Assembly: GCF_001411555.2 (NCBI RefSeq)
Contig: NC_049905.1
Span: 19,644,097-19,708,096 of the forward strand
Source of the DNA: Juglans regia
Lineage: Eukaryota; Streptophyta; Magnoliopsida; Fagales; Juglandaceae
Reading direction: 5' to 3'
DNA length: 64,000 nt
The position numbers and the translations under genes are program-made. Positions 55,901 to 64,000 of this stretch are shown here, piece after piece. Within the stretch, counting starts at the first letter, position 1; each line of letters begins with the position of its first letter. The notes beneath the pieces are model-generated. The model had not been told where the DNA came from. It worked only from the letters and a program-made list of their open reading frames with translations, and made no database searches.

Positions 55901-58900
55901 ACTACTTTGTGAAACTAAGCTTTATAAGTGATTCTAGGGAAGTTACAAATTGACTAGCCTTTTCAGGTTATAGAAAAGATGTAGCTAGCGATTTCCCTGG
56001 GTTGTTACAAATACGGTACAATTTAAGTGGGTTTCTATTTAAGTAATTGACATAAGAAACCAATTAAAATGCACCACATCAGCCTGTGACTGATGACTTA
56101 TTCAGTGTGAAAAGTAACATTCCTTTTTCCATTTACTTCTTTTCTCTAAGATAAAAACTTGTCCGAATTTATGTTGTTTTTGGTTGCATTGTCGGTGTGC
56201 AGATCTGATTGCATGTTCATGATTTGGGGTTAAAAAGAAAGGGCAAAGTAAAATGCTTGATGCTGTGAACCATGACTCAATTTAGTTTTCCTAAAACTGC
56301 CTCGACCTGTTAAAAAAAAGTACGTAGAAACTGAAACCTTGGTGATTGAGGTTAGTGTCAACTGGATGATGCTAGATAACTAACAGCCCATCACAATCTA
56401 CACTTTCCTACTGTAAATTTCATGCATTATTGCTTCTTTTTTCCCCTAAGTCAGGTGTTTTTCCTCTATACTTCCTGTGTATTCAGGTTACACCCCTATA
56501 CTATCGTGATAAAATTCATTTATTCTGATAAACTCTGCCTTCTGATAAAATTCATTTAATTGGGAGTCCATTCTTTGCCTTCTTGTTATTGACCTTGTTT
56601 TTTTTTTTTCCACGACAGGAATCAACGTTGAAGGGATTTTACGACAATCTGCAGATGTTGAGGAGGTAGACCGTAGAGTTCAAGAGTATGAACAAGGTAT
56701 CTGTTCTACTTCTCCAAATGGTTTTATTGTTCGTACTGGGGTATGAAACATTATAGATGTCTTTCTGGCTTAACTGGAGTGTCATTTTTGTTGAGCCTAT
56801 TCTACTTGGTTGTGCACATTCCTTTCAAACTGAGGCCATCCCTTTAATTTCCTTATGCTTTTAAGGCAAGACTGAATTTGTTCCTGATGAGAATGCTCAT
56901 GTTGTTGGGGACTGCATTAAGGTAATTGTTGTCCTATCTAATCTTCCTTGCAAATAAATTTAATACGTTCGGTTAAAATTCATCACAAGTGTTGGATCTG
57001 CAGCTTGTTCTTAGGGAACTACCCTCGTCTCCAGTTCCAGCATCCTGCTGTACTGCATTGCTAGAGGCTTGCAGTAAGTTGAATTATTTATTGTTACATT
57101 TTGTCGTTTCATTTGTACATATAATTTTTACTATGGATGGTTCATGTTCAATGATATTTTATGTTTTTTCCTTCATTATTCTCTTTAGCATTTATTTGAG
57201 AGATCATTGTGGTAAAATCATAGTGGTCACTACATAGAAATGATAAAAATAGAATCAATCATTAAATGGGAAGATATTCTGCTGCGGCTAGAGCTTTGTG
57301 GGCCTTGGTTTTCCTTTTTTTTTTTCTCTTTTTCTGTAGCATGGGTCATGCCACAACAGGTGGTAGAGTTGGCTTGTTGAAGAGGTTGGAATGTTGGTTG
57401 GTGCAGCACTGAAGTTTGGCGAGTGGCTCCTTTGTGTTTAATGTGGTGTATTTTGAAGGAACACAATACTTGAAGCTTTGAAGATTGAGAGAGTACAGTA
57501 GTAGAGCTAAGTGCCATTATGCTTTGAAGATTATCAGCTCATAATAGTTCTAGCTTTTCCGATTACATGGAATTTATGTCTTTTTTTTTTTAACTTCATC
57601 TCCCTAATTGGGTGATTTCTCCTGTATAGCTCCTGTGTATATTGGGTTGTGCCCTTTTACACCTTAACAAAATTGTCTTGCATGGGAAAAAAAGGGGTGG
57701 GATAGGGGAAGTTAGCTTACTACACAACCTGATAGAAGCTAAAGACTGATCATTCGTAAGATTTGAAGGTCTGACTATGACTGTTCCCACTATCAACTGC
57801 AATGGACAAAAAGTAAGATTTGTGTTGGTTGCTGGCATAATATTCAGAGTTAAAAACAAGAACTTAAGTTCCGCCCTTTTTATGTCACAATTAAGCATTT
57901 GGAACCATTCCTTGGGCTTCTACACATCACAGTTCATTTAAAGTCAATGACAAGTTGCTCTTTTTCATTGACTTTAATTACCACATGGGCATTTGATCAG
58001 GTTCTATGCCGATAAACTTATTATAACATATAATAGCCTCTCTATCTGGCTGAATGTGATGCTTATGTCTTGGAAACAAGTCATAAGTATTACTGTTTAT
58101 TATGCATCTTTGTAATCATATGGGCATATTTATGGAATAGTAAAAGCCCTTGGTGTTCTGTGATTCTGTCTACTGGTTAGTGGAACTGGTACACTTAGTG
58201 TCTTAAAGAGAATATGTATTAGATTAAGCTAATATGTATACGTCCAGTATACTTGGCTATGCCTATTGATATTAGTAAATTTTTACTTATAAAAAGAATA
58301 TTGTGAAATCACCACTTGTCCCAAAACCTTAAGCTGATGAGAAAAGATAGATTTTATTATTTATTTTTATATCTTAACAAATATATATTTCTTATTTTAT
58401 TATTTTCCAACAAAAGTTGGGTGCCTAGAAGAATCAGTTTATATTTTTTTGGTGGTTAAGTTCGATACCTATGCTTAGTTATTCTGTTTCTCTATTTTTT
58501 ATTGTATAACCTACTGATATTAAAAATTTCTGCTTATCAAAAAGAAATCGATCGGAAAGAGGCTAGAGTAAATGCAATGCGTTCAGCAATAATGGAGACA
58601 TTTCCTGAACCAAACCGACGTTTATTGCAGAGGTAGTCTATTAACTCTCTTACATGATGCATTCTTCCCTCACATCCTTGTCTGCGTCCTTTGCATTGCC
58701 AAGCTTTCCTTTGTTTTTATCATGTTTTATTTTGGGATTTTCTCATTTTTAAAGCATATGTATCCGCAACAGTTAAGTTTCTCAGGATCTAAATTGTATG
58801 TATCAGTACTTTTGGTCCAATAAAATTATATTGGACGAATTTGTGTTTTTAGCAACAGCTGTTTAGTTGTGATCTGGGCTGTGAAAGCTAGTTCTGAAAA

Positions 58901-61900
58901 TTGCCTCTCCTAAACTCTTTTAGATGGACTTGGTTATTGGGGTTGGGTTTAGTTATGTGTCCAGCTGTTGGATTGGCATGCTTTCCATAGGTTTTCTATA
59001 GCCTTATATCATCATGACTTTGGAAGGGAAGTGAAGGTTATGGGTAACATGGTACCCTTTATCATACACTGTTCATTATTGAAGAGAATATGCACCCACT
59101 TTACTTCTTTAGTTATAACATAAAGGACTGTATATTATTCTCTATATATGTTCTGAAGATATGGAAGTTCCAGTTGTTTCCTAGGCCATCTCCATTTTAG
59201 CTTATGACAAATAGAGTAGAACTTCTCTTAAATAATTTTCCCAGGCCTTTTTTTTCTTACTTATATATATAAAAAAAAAAGTTTCCCTAATATATTGGAG
59301 ATTTTCTCTCTTATTTAAAGTTCTTTCTCACTGAAAACTTTCTGCCTATGTCCACAATATTGTTCTGTCCTAACCTATAAAAAAAAACAATATTGTTCTG
59401 TCCTATAACACTTGAAGTGAAAGAAGAAAATGGAAATTATTGTTGTGGAAATTACAAATATCTAACTGTTTTGCTTATAATGAAATTTTTATCACTCGTT
59501 AAAAAATATATATCTACCTGCCAGGGAATGCCCCAAAAGGTCCCATTAAACTGCACATGTTGGTCAAGAGAGGCTGTCAAGCCCAACTCGCCCAGGGATA
59601 ATTACGAACAGATTTCAGTACCAGCATGTAACAGTTTCCAATTTAGATGTCATAATTGGAGGAAACAACTGATGTGGGAAGATGATTATACTTTTTAGGC
59701 TAACAATGGAGGAAGAAATTATGTATGAATTTCCCATCTTTTGCTCATGAAACAAATATGTAAGGAAACATAATTGATTTTCATATATTAAAGAATGTCT
59801 CCATTAAACGCTTGTTTATGGACAATGCTCTAAAGAAAAAAAATTGGATTTGGTGGAAATAGGGGAAGAATTGAATTCAATGATTGGATATGTAAAGAGC
59901 ATGCAAGGACATGCAATCACAAATGCATTTGATGTAAGTAAATGAATAAACGACCTTTCATTCGAGCAACAAAATTCTGAGCTTCTTTCACCTGAGGCTT
60001 ATTGAACGAGAGCTTATTAATTGCAAGTGTCTGGTTATATTTTTAAGATATTCAGTAAGGATTACCTTTTGGCTGGTTTTGTGCTTTACCTTCTAGTTAA
60101 TTTATCATAGACCTAGTATCTGGGTGGTGATCAAACAATAACTTCTTAAGGCAATCTGTATTTCACTTACCAAGGCCCAATATCATTAGCATATAGTTCT
60201 AATGCATACATTTCGTTGGCTGAATGTGGAATGGTGGGCTTTGTTAAAATCGTGGACTTTGGGCTAGTCTACACATGCTCTCTAAAGGCAGATTTAAAAT
60301 GACAGACAAGAGAGATTTGAATTCCGTGTATCCAGTTAAGCAAGACCTGCTGCCAGCTTCCATATATGCTTTGGTGGTATTATTATTTGGAGAAAACTAT
60401 TAGGTACTTTCAGAGTACAGATGATGTGGTTCTCCCAACCCATCACAACATGCCTTGACAAGCATTACTTTTTAAGATATGGCATCCTATGATAGGTTGT
60501 GGATATCACGTTTTCGTACTCCGGGACTATCTAATAATTGCTCTATTACTTATCAGTTTTACAGTGTGAATAAGCTTGAGATATGCATATTTTGTAATTG
60601 CAGATTGTAGGATTTTTTTTTTTATAAGTAAGATAACATTTTATTTATTTTTTGATAAGTAAGAAGATATTTTATTGATCTAAAGATAGGTATAACCTAA
60701 GTATACAGGAAGTATACATGTGATTACACCAATTTAGGAACTAGAAACTGTTACAAGGAAATCATGGAAGCTGAGACCATTTAAATCTATAGGAATGGCC
60801 CACATAAATAAAGTCTTCCAGAAAAAACTCTTAAACTCTTCCAAGGAGCGTTCATGATCCTCAAAATGTCTATCATTTCTTTTTTCTTGATAAATAAATA
60901 AATCATATTGATCAAAGAAAGGCAAAGCCAGTATACAACTCTGATGCCCTAACTAGGTAGGCACATTAGAGGCAAGAAAATCATGTAGGGCAATGCCATT
61001 AAAATCCACAGCAATAGCCCAACTACATAGAGTTCTAAAAAATAAAACTTTAAGCTCCTCCTCCGATGATCTTTCCTAGTCTTCGAAAGTTCGCTCATTG
61101 CGCTCTTGCCATAAGCACCACATAATGCAAAGAGGGATCATCTTCCAAATTGCTTTAATTGGTTGCCTGCCTCTTATGTTAGACCAACTAGCCATAGCTG
61201 CCTCCACGGTCTTTGGCATAACCCAGGCCTTATCCAGTCGAGCGAATACCTCATTCTAGAGAATCCTTGTTGTATCACAATGCAAGAGGAGATGCTCTAC
61301 CGACTCTCCCCCTCCTCTACACATGCAACACCAGTCTGCAATAATAATCCTCCTTTTCCTCAAGTTATCAGTGGTGAGTATTTTCCCCTAAGAAGTAGTC
61401 TATACAAAGAAAGAAGCTTTAGGAGGTGCCTTGTGTCTCCATATCTTTCTCCAAGGGAATTGAGTATTAGACTCTTGATAAAGGGCCTTATAGAAAGAAC
61501 GAACGGAAAAAATACCTTTGTCTGCTAGAGTCCACCACATAACATCCTCTTGCCACCTGTTTTGTCCATAGGATATATGAGGCCATAGAAATCTTCAAGG
61601 GTGCTTATTTCCCAATCCTGTATAGCCCTACTAAAATTAATGTTCCAAAGGATCTGTCCCCCTGATATCTCCATAACTTCTGCCACTGAAGCATCCTTAG
61701 CACTTGCAATCTGGAAAAGAGAAGGATACAAATCTTTTAGAGCCCTATTGCCACACCAATCGTCTCTCCAGAATTTGATCCTCGAGCCCACACTCAACTG
61801 AAGCTTAACATAATGGCTAAACACCCCCCATCCTCTTATTATGTATTTCCACAAACCAACTCCATAAGCCCCCCTGACTTCTCTAGTAGACCAATCCCCC

Positions 61901-63800
61901 CATAAACCACCACATTTCTTCTCAATCACCAATTTCCATAGATTGTCTGGTTCCCTGGCAAATCTCCACAGTCACTTGCCTAATAATGCTCGATTGAATA
62001 CCCTTAGATTTCTAACCCCCAAACCTCCACCAGAGATAGGATGACAGACCTGCTCCCACTTTACCAGGTGAAACTTGAACTCCTCCCCCATACCCCCCCA
62101 TAGGAAATCACGCTGGAGTTTCTCAGTACGGTTCGCCACACTAGTTGGTATTGGGAAAAGAAATAAAAAATAAGTAGGTAGGTTTGAAAGTGTACTCTTT
62201 ATTAAGGGTACACTTTCACCAAATGCACCAAAAAATACAAATGGGAGCCATCTTCTCTACACAGCTGCAATCTGTGGTGTCTCTGTGATCCCTCTCCAAC
62301 TTGCTAGTAGTTCAACCACCCTCCCCGGCATTACCCATGCTAATCCCACTCTGCTGAAAAGGTAATTCCATATGGCCCGAGCAAACTCACAATGTAGGAG
62401 TAAATGATCCACTGTTTCACCACTATTTCTGCAAACTCACAAGATAACATTTTATTAATAGAAGTAAATAGGCATAGCCCAAGTACACAGGAGATATGCA
62501 CCTAGTTACATAAAAAGGAGCTAGAAAGAGATACAAGAAAGTCATTGAAGCAAGCTCCATTAAGAACACAAGAAGATGCCCAAAGAAATAAAGAATGGAA
62601 GAAGAAACTTCTTAGCTCATCCGAAGAACGTTTCTTGTTTTCAAAACTTCTTCCATTCCTTTAAATCCATAAGCACAACATGATACATAGAGGAATCGTC
62701 CTTCATACATCCTCAATATATGAATTGGCCTTGCATCGTTACCAACAAGTAAATAAATCAACCACCCTCTTGGGCATTACCCAAGCAATGCCCATTCTAT
62801 GAAAATATTGTAGGATTCTTTGGTATAGTTTGTTGTGGACTGTATTTTCTTACTTAAGATCTAGTATTTAAAGTCTGTTTTTTTTTTTTCTAGTAATTAT
62901 CTTCATGATGTTATCCACAGAATTCTGAAGATGATGCATACCATCTCTTCTCATGCTCATGAGAACCGGATGACTCCATCTGCTGTTGCTGCTTGCATGG
63001 CACCTTTGCTCCTACGCCCTCTATTAGCTGGGGAGTGTGAGTTGGAGGACATCTTTGAAATGAATGGTGATAATTCAGCCCAGCTTCTTGCTGCGGCAAC
63101 TGCTGCTAATAATGCCCAAGCAATTATTACAACTCTCTTAGAGGAGTATGATAATTTCTTTGATGTAAGATACCCTTCATCCAGCAGACTCATTCTTTTT
63201 TCTTTAAAAAAAAAAGAAAAAGAAAAGAAAAATAGGCATGGCTTAACTTCTTTCTGTCATTCTAACTTCACTTATTTTAAAGGTAAGCCTTGGATTTATG
63301 ATATCAGACATAGTCATATGTTACATGGAATTCCAGCAGTGTGAGTAGTGCAGATTGCTGTTAATGTTATCTCAATGCTCACACTGGTGTTAATGTTATC
63401 TCAACTCGGGTACCATGAGCTAGATTGCTGTGTCCATATAACACAGGCTAGGATGTGGACAATTCTGATTTTAGCTTTCGAACTTGTGCCAGACTTTATC
63501 TTTATTTGATTCTCAAGCTCGTGTCTATTTTTCCATAATCAAATTGTAGTGCTTAGCTATCCTGATCCGTTGTTTCAGGATGAAAACCTTAATAGATGCT
63601 CCATCTCAGCTGATTCGCAGATTGAAAACAGTGGGACAGATGATTCAACTGATGATGAAAATCTAGATATGAAAGATAATGGTTATCATGATGCTGAAAA
63701 TGAAGCTGATCCAGAAAAAGATGATGATCCTGAACGTGTTCACAGTGGAAAATTGAGTGAAAGTAGTGGTTGTGCTGGCTGTGAGCTTTACGATTATAAG
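40991..63800 (+). CDS. PH-RhoGAP protein (PHGAP/REN1 family), C-terminal part outside window
   Basis: Thirteen exons join in frame: 40991-41098, 48365-48401, 50022-50098, 53681-53751, 53830-53908, 54053-54197, 54413-54532, 56619-56696, 56866-56921, 57004-57073, 58545-58632, 62921-63164, 63579-63800; 465 aa so far, no stop. A PH domain (about 37-145) opens [21 protein letters not shown] and includes [15 protein letters not shown]. The RhoGAP domain (about 190-355) has [12 protein letters not shown] with the arginine finger (Arg221 in this numbering), then [14 protein letters not shown] and [17 protein letters not shown]. An acidic tail follows. Such proteins switch off ROP GTPases at the plasma membrane; Arabidopsis PHGAP1/2 and REN1 are the relatives I recall. 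Exon 1 (SAPSTASNK) is the least certain; ATGs at 40991, 41039 and 41069 are in frame. Introns 1, 2, 3, 10 and 11 are swollen by LINEs. Confidence 0.86.
41345..41545. mobile_element. MITE in PHGAP intron 1 (GTTTGGATA ends)
   Basis: Left GTTTGGATATGTAACCATTT and right, reverse-complemented, GTTTGGATAGTGAGTTGAGA; interior AAAATAATATTAAAAAATAAT. About 200 bp, non-coding. Confidence 0.7.
41785..42155. mobile_element. Two MITEs side by side in PHGAP intron 1
   Basis: The first (about 41790-41955) has GAGAAATGATTTTTGCAGTC at the left and ATTTACCATTACTC at the right, the GAGTAATG family. The second (about 41963-42151) starts AGGGTATGTTTGGCC and ends CCAAACGTACCCT, a 13-bp inverted repeat with one mismatch, around a pyrimidine-rich interior. 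Confidence 0.68.
42309..47060 (-). mobile_element. L1-type LINE, minus strand, in PHGAP intron 1; split by a second LINE
   Basis: The 3' end is at left (T-run at 42309, then AAAAAGTATAC). The element is interrupted at 42676-43643 by a plus-strand LINE and resumes: rejoining the two sides restores the zf-RVT reading ...GLTW-VMP.... Going right: zf-RVT and preceding region (43644-44283), RT thumb (44300-44990), an endonuclease piece at 45052-45560 ([17 protein letters not shown]), then ORF1 remains to about 47040 ([29 protein letters not shown]). The sequence between endonuclease and RQGDPLSP is deleted near 45050. Many stops. The 5' boundary is approximate. Confidence 0.8.
42680..43643 (+). 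mobile_element. 5'-truncated LINE nested in the minus-strand LINE
   Basis: It starts near GTTTTGTAAAACATACTAAG and carries [20 protein letters not shown], then a 191-aa open frame at 42929-43504 ([32 protein letters not shown]) covering the ORF2 C-terminus. GTATACTTCCTGTGTAC is at 43572-43588, with an A-rich tail to 43643. CCCAAGT flanks both sides (42669-42675 and 43646-43652). It is very similar to 15895-16842, so both come from one recently active subfamily. Confidence 0.85.
47071..47116 (+). mobile_element. LINE tail-only insertion with 18-bp duplication
   Basis: TAAAACCTTGTACACCAC occurs at 47071-47088 and again at 47099-47116. Only CTATAAAAAA lies between. Those bases are the terminal bases of LINE 3' ends elsewhere here (ACCTATAAAAAA at 12608 and 52312). 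Confidence 0.72.
47570..48055 (-). mobile_element. 5'-truncated LINE fragment
   Basis: A T-rich left end is followed by minus-strand sequence of the ORF2 C-terminus (reverse complement of ACAATTGACATTTTATATGC and of a CATTGTGATGTAGC-type LLHCDVARA block). Frames are heavily decayed. Confidence 0.6.
48060..48231 (+). mobile_element. LINE 3' tail
   Basis: It contains GTATACTTCCTGTGTAC at 48154-48170 and ends TTACTTATAAAAAAAAA. About 170 bp of 3' UTR only. It lies 130 bp upstream of PHGAP exon 2. Confidence 0.75.
48738..49023 (+). mobile_element. 286-bp 5'-truncated LINE with 17-bp duplication
   Basis: ATTTATTGGGAAATTGT at 48721-48737 and ATTTATTGGGCAATTGT at 49024-49040 differ at one base. 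The insert encodes the last part of ORF2 ([18 protein letters not shown] region in a shifted frame, [12 protein letters not shown]), then GTATACCTTCTTGTGTAC and an A-tail. It lies in PHGAP intron 2. Confidence 0.88.
49916..49990 (-). mobile_element. LINE tail-only insertion with 18-bp duplication, next to PHGAP exon 3
   Basis: AGGAATTCTTTAAATATT is present at 49916-49933 and 49973-49990. The 39 bp between them consist of two T-runs each followed by GATAAGT, the reverse complement of the LINE tail ACTTATCAAAAAA. The right copy ends 31 bp before the exon at 50022. Confidence 0.75.
50547..52278 (-). mobile_element. 5'-truncated LINE in PHGAP intron 3
   Basis: The left T-run is followed by GTACATAGGAAGTATAC (50602-50618). 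An open minus frame at 50822-51565 holds the zf-RVT end ([32 protein letters not shown]). Upstream come RT thumb (51565-51852) and an RT palm piece at 52017-52247 with HLLFADDT. Frames change several times. No duplication was recognised. Confidence 0.83.
52279..52328 (+). mobile_element. Plus-strand LINE tail abutting the minus-strand LINE
   Basis: TTACTTCTATTAATAAAATC leads to ACCTATAAAAAAAAA, the last 50 bases of the family 3' end. No coding part precedes it. Confidence 0.65.
53325..53392 (+). mobile_element. LINE tail in PHGAP intron 3
   Basis: TTGGGTTGTGCCCCCTGCGA, TTAATAAAATTGACTTATAA and a run of A fit the family's last 70 bases. The GTATAC motif is absent. Confidence 0.5.
54727..54906. 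mobile_element. Fold-back MITE in PHGAP intron 7
   Basis: About 80 bp at each end form one long hairpin: left GAGTAATGATTTGTACAAGC, right reverse-complemented GAGTAATGCTACGTACAAGC. Both arms contain CTTTGTAAAAAAGTGG. A short loop lies near 54805. The GAGTAATG ends match elements near 39225, 41790 and 63870. TTTAAT / ATTACTCAT flank it. Confidence 0.75.
56440..56545 (+). mobile_element. LINE 3' tail in PHGAP intron 7
   Basis: CTATACTTCCTGTGTATTCA is followed by a CCTATAC...GATAAAATTCATTTA region. The 16-base phrase TGATAAAATTCATTTA then recurs after about 20 bp. Short and old. Confidence 0.5.
57340..57690 (+). mobile_element. 5'-truncated LINE in PHGAP intron 10
   Basis: Coding remains ([19 protein letters not shown]) lead to CTGTATAGCTCCTGTGTATA and TTACACCTTAACAAAATTG, then a G/A-rich tail. 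Confidence 0.6.
58205..58298 (+). mobile_element. LINE 3' tail in PHGAP intron 10
   Basis: GTATACGTCCAGTATAC at 58236-58252, then TATTGATATTAGTAAA and ACTTATAAAAAGA. Only the last 90 bases of a LINE. Confidence 0.7.
58440..58544 (+). mobile_element. LINE 3' tail directly abutting PHGAP exon 11
   Basis: TACTGATATTAAAAATTTC and TGCTTATCAAAAAG match, base for base in layout, the tails at 58265-58298 (TATTGATATTAGTAAA...CTTATAAAAAGA) and 16821-16842 (TTATCAAAAAGAAA). The AG of CAAAAAG is the only acceptor that keeps the RhoGAP frame. Confidence 0.65.
59354..59405 (+). mobile_element. LINE tail-only insertion with 19-bp duplication
   Basis: ACAATATTGTTCTGTCCTA at 59354-59372 and 59387-59405 is separated only by ACCTATAAAAAAAA, the exact terminal sequence of LINEs in this window. 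Confidence 0.78.
60615..62806 (-). mobile_element. Triple-nested LINE cluster in PHGAP intron 11
   Basis: Outer LINE A: ATTGTAGGATT at 60604-60614 and 62807-62817 brackets it; its parts are 60615-60629 plus about 62441-62806. LINE B (60646-62440) sits in A with a perfect 16-bp duplication AAGATAACATTTTATT (60630-60645 and 62441-62456); its coding end reads [16 protein letters not shown] and resumes at 62222 ([11 protein letters not shown]). LINE C (about 60885-62220) interrupts B and holds zf-RVT and RT-thumb remains ([28 protein letters not shown]). All three lie on the minus strand with 3' ends at the left. Confidence 0.82.
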
Positions 63801-63822
63801 GTTCTCTCTCTCTCTCTCTAAA
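63801..63822. repeat. CT-rich microsatellite after PHGAP exon 13
   Basis: GTTCTCTCTCTCTCTCTCT begins with the inferred donor GT. Confidence 0.8.
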
Positions 63823-63869
63823 CACAGAATGTACATATGTACACAAACTCGTGAAGAAGCACAATTATT

Positions 63870-64000
63870 GAAAAAGAGAAAAGATATTTGCAACCGTGAA
63901 TTATGCAACCACCACGTAATCGCTTTGAAAAAAGTAAATAAAACATGAGACCCACATAAAAAAATTAATTTTTTAATAGTGGACCCTACTCTTTTTCAAA
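63870..64000. mobile_element. MITE cut by the right window edge
   Basis: CACGTAATCGCTTTGAAAAA, AAAAAATTAATTTTTTAATA and GTGGACCCTACTCTTTTTCA match the family at 32590-32905. The right end is outside the window. Confidence 0.6.

Noticed and set aside
1..64000. LTR retrotransposons, integrated viruses, CRISPR arrays, biosynthetic gene cluster
   Set aside because: No paired LTRs, gag-pol order, viral replicase or regular spacer array was seen. The host genes are unrelated in function.

Overview
This is a plant nuclear genome window: spliced genes with GT-AG introns, an AT-rich background, and many L1-type LINE pieces, MULE transposons, MITEs and SINEs. The gene and repeat families suggest a woody eudicot, possibly Fagales/Juglandaceae; the species is inference. 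I recognise no LTR retrotransposon, rRNA, functional tRNA or CRISPR.

Three host genes can be built with continuous reading frames. (1) A SANT/MYB-domain nuclear protein on + at 7089-20968: 6 exons, 618 codons, with an 8.4-kb fifth intron filled by LINEs. (2) An uninterrupted 727-aa P-class PPR protein on - at 26688-28871, resembling Arabidopsis At4g28010/RPF5. (3) A PH-RhoGAP (PHGAP/REN1 family, regulator of ROP GTPases) on +, from a first exon near 40991 through at least 63800; 13 exons are in view and the C-terminal part lies outside. Its introns 1, 2, 3, 10 and 11 are packed with LINE insertions.

Two Mutator-like (MULE) regions each pair a FAR1/FHY3-type transposase with a small GRF-zinc-finger, coiled-coil, transmembrane protein in convergent orientation. 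They lie at about 1-6660 (left edge outside the window) and at 32961-39110, where degenerate terminal inverted repeats and a probable 9-bp target duplication are visible. Both transposases are broken, but the GRF/TM gene at 276-841 is intact. The layout recalls the convergent mudrA/mudrB pair of maize MuDR and is my main candidate for an under-described system.

The remaining sequence records LINE activity unusually clearly. There are target-site duplications of 11-19 bp, LINEs nested in LINEs, a probable twin-priming inversion, and three insertions made only of a LINE poly(A) tail (10-39 bp) between 18-19-bp duplications. A short 3'-UTR hairpin recurs near many LINE tails. At the PHGAP exon beginning at 58545 a LINE tail abuts the exon and seems to supply the 3' splice site.
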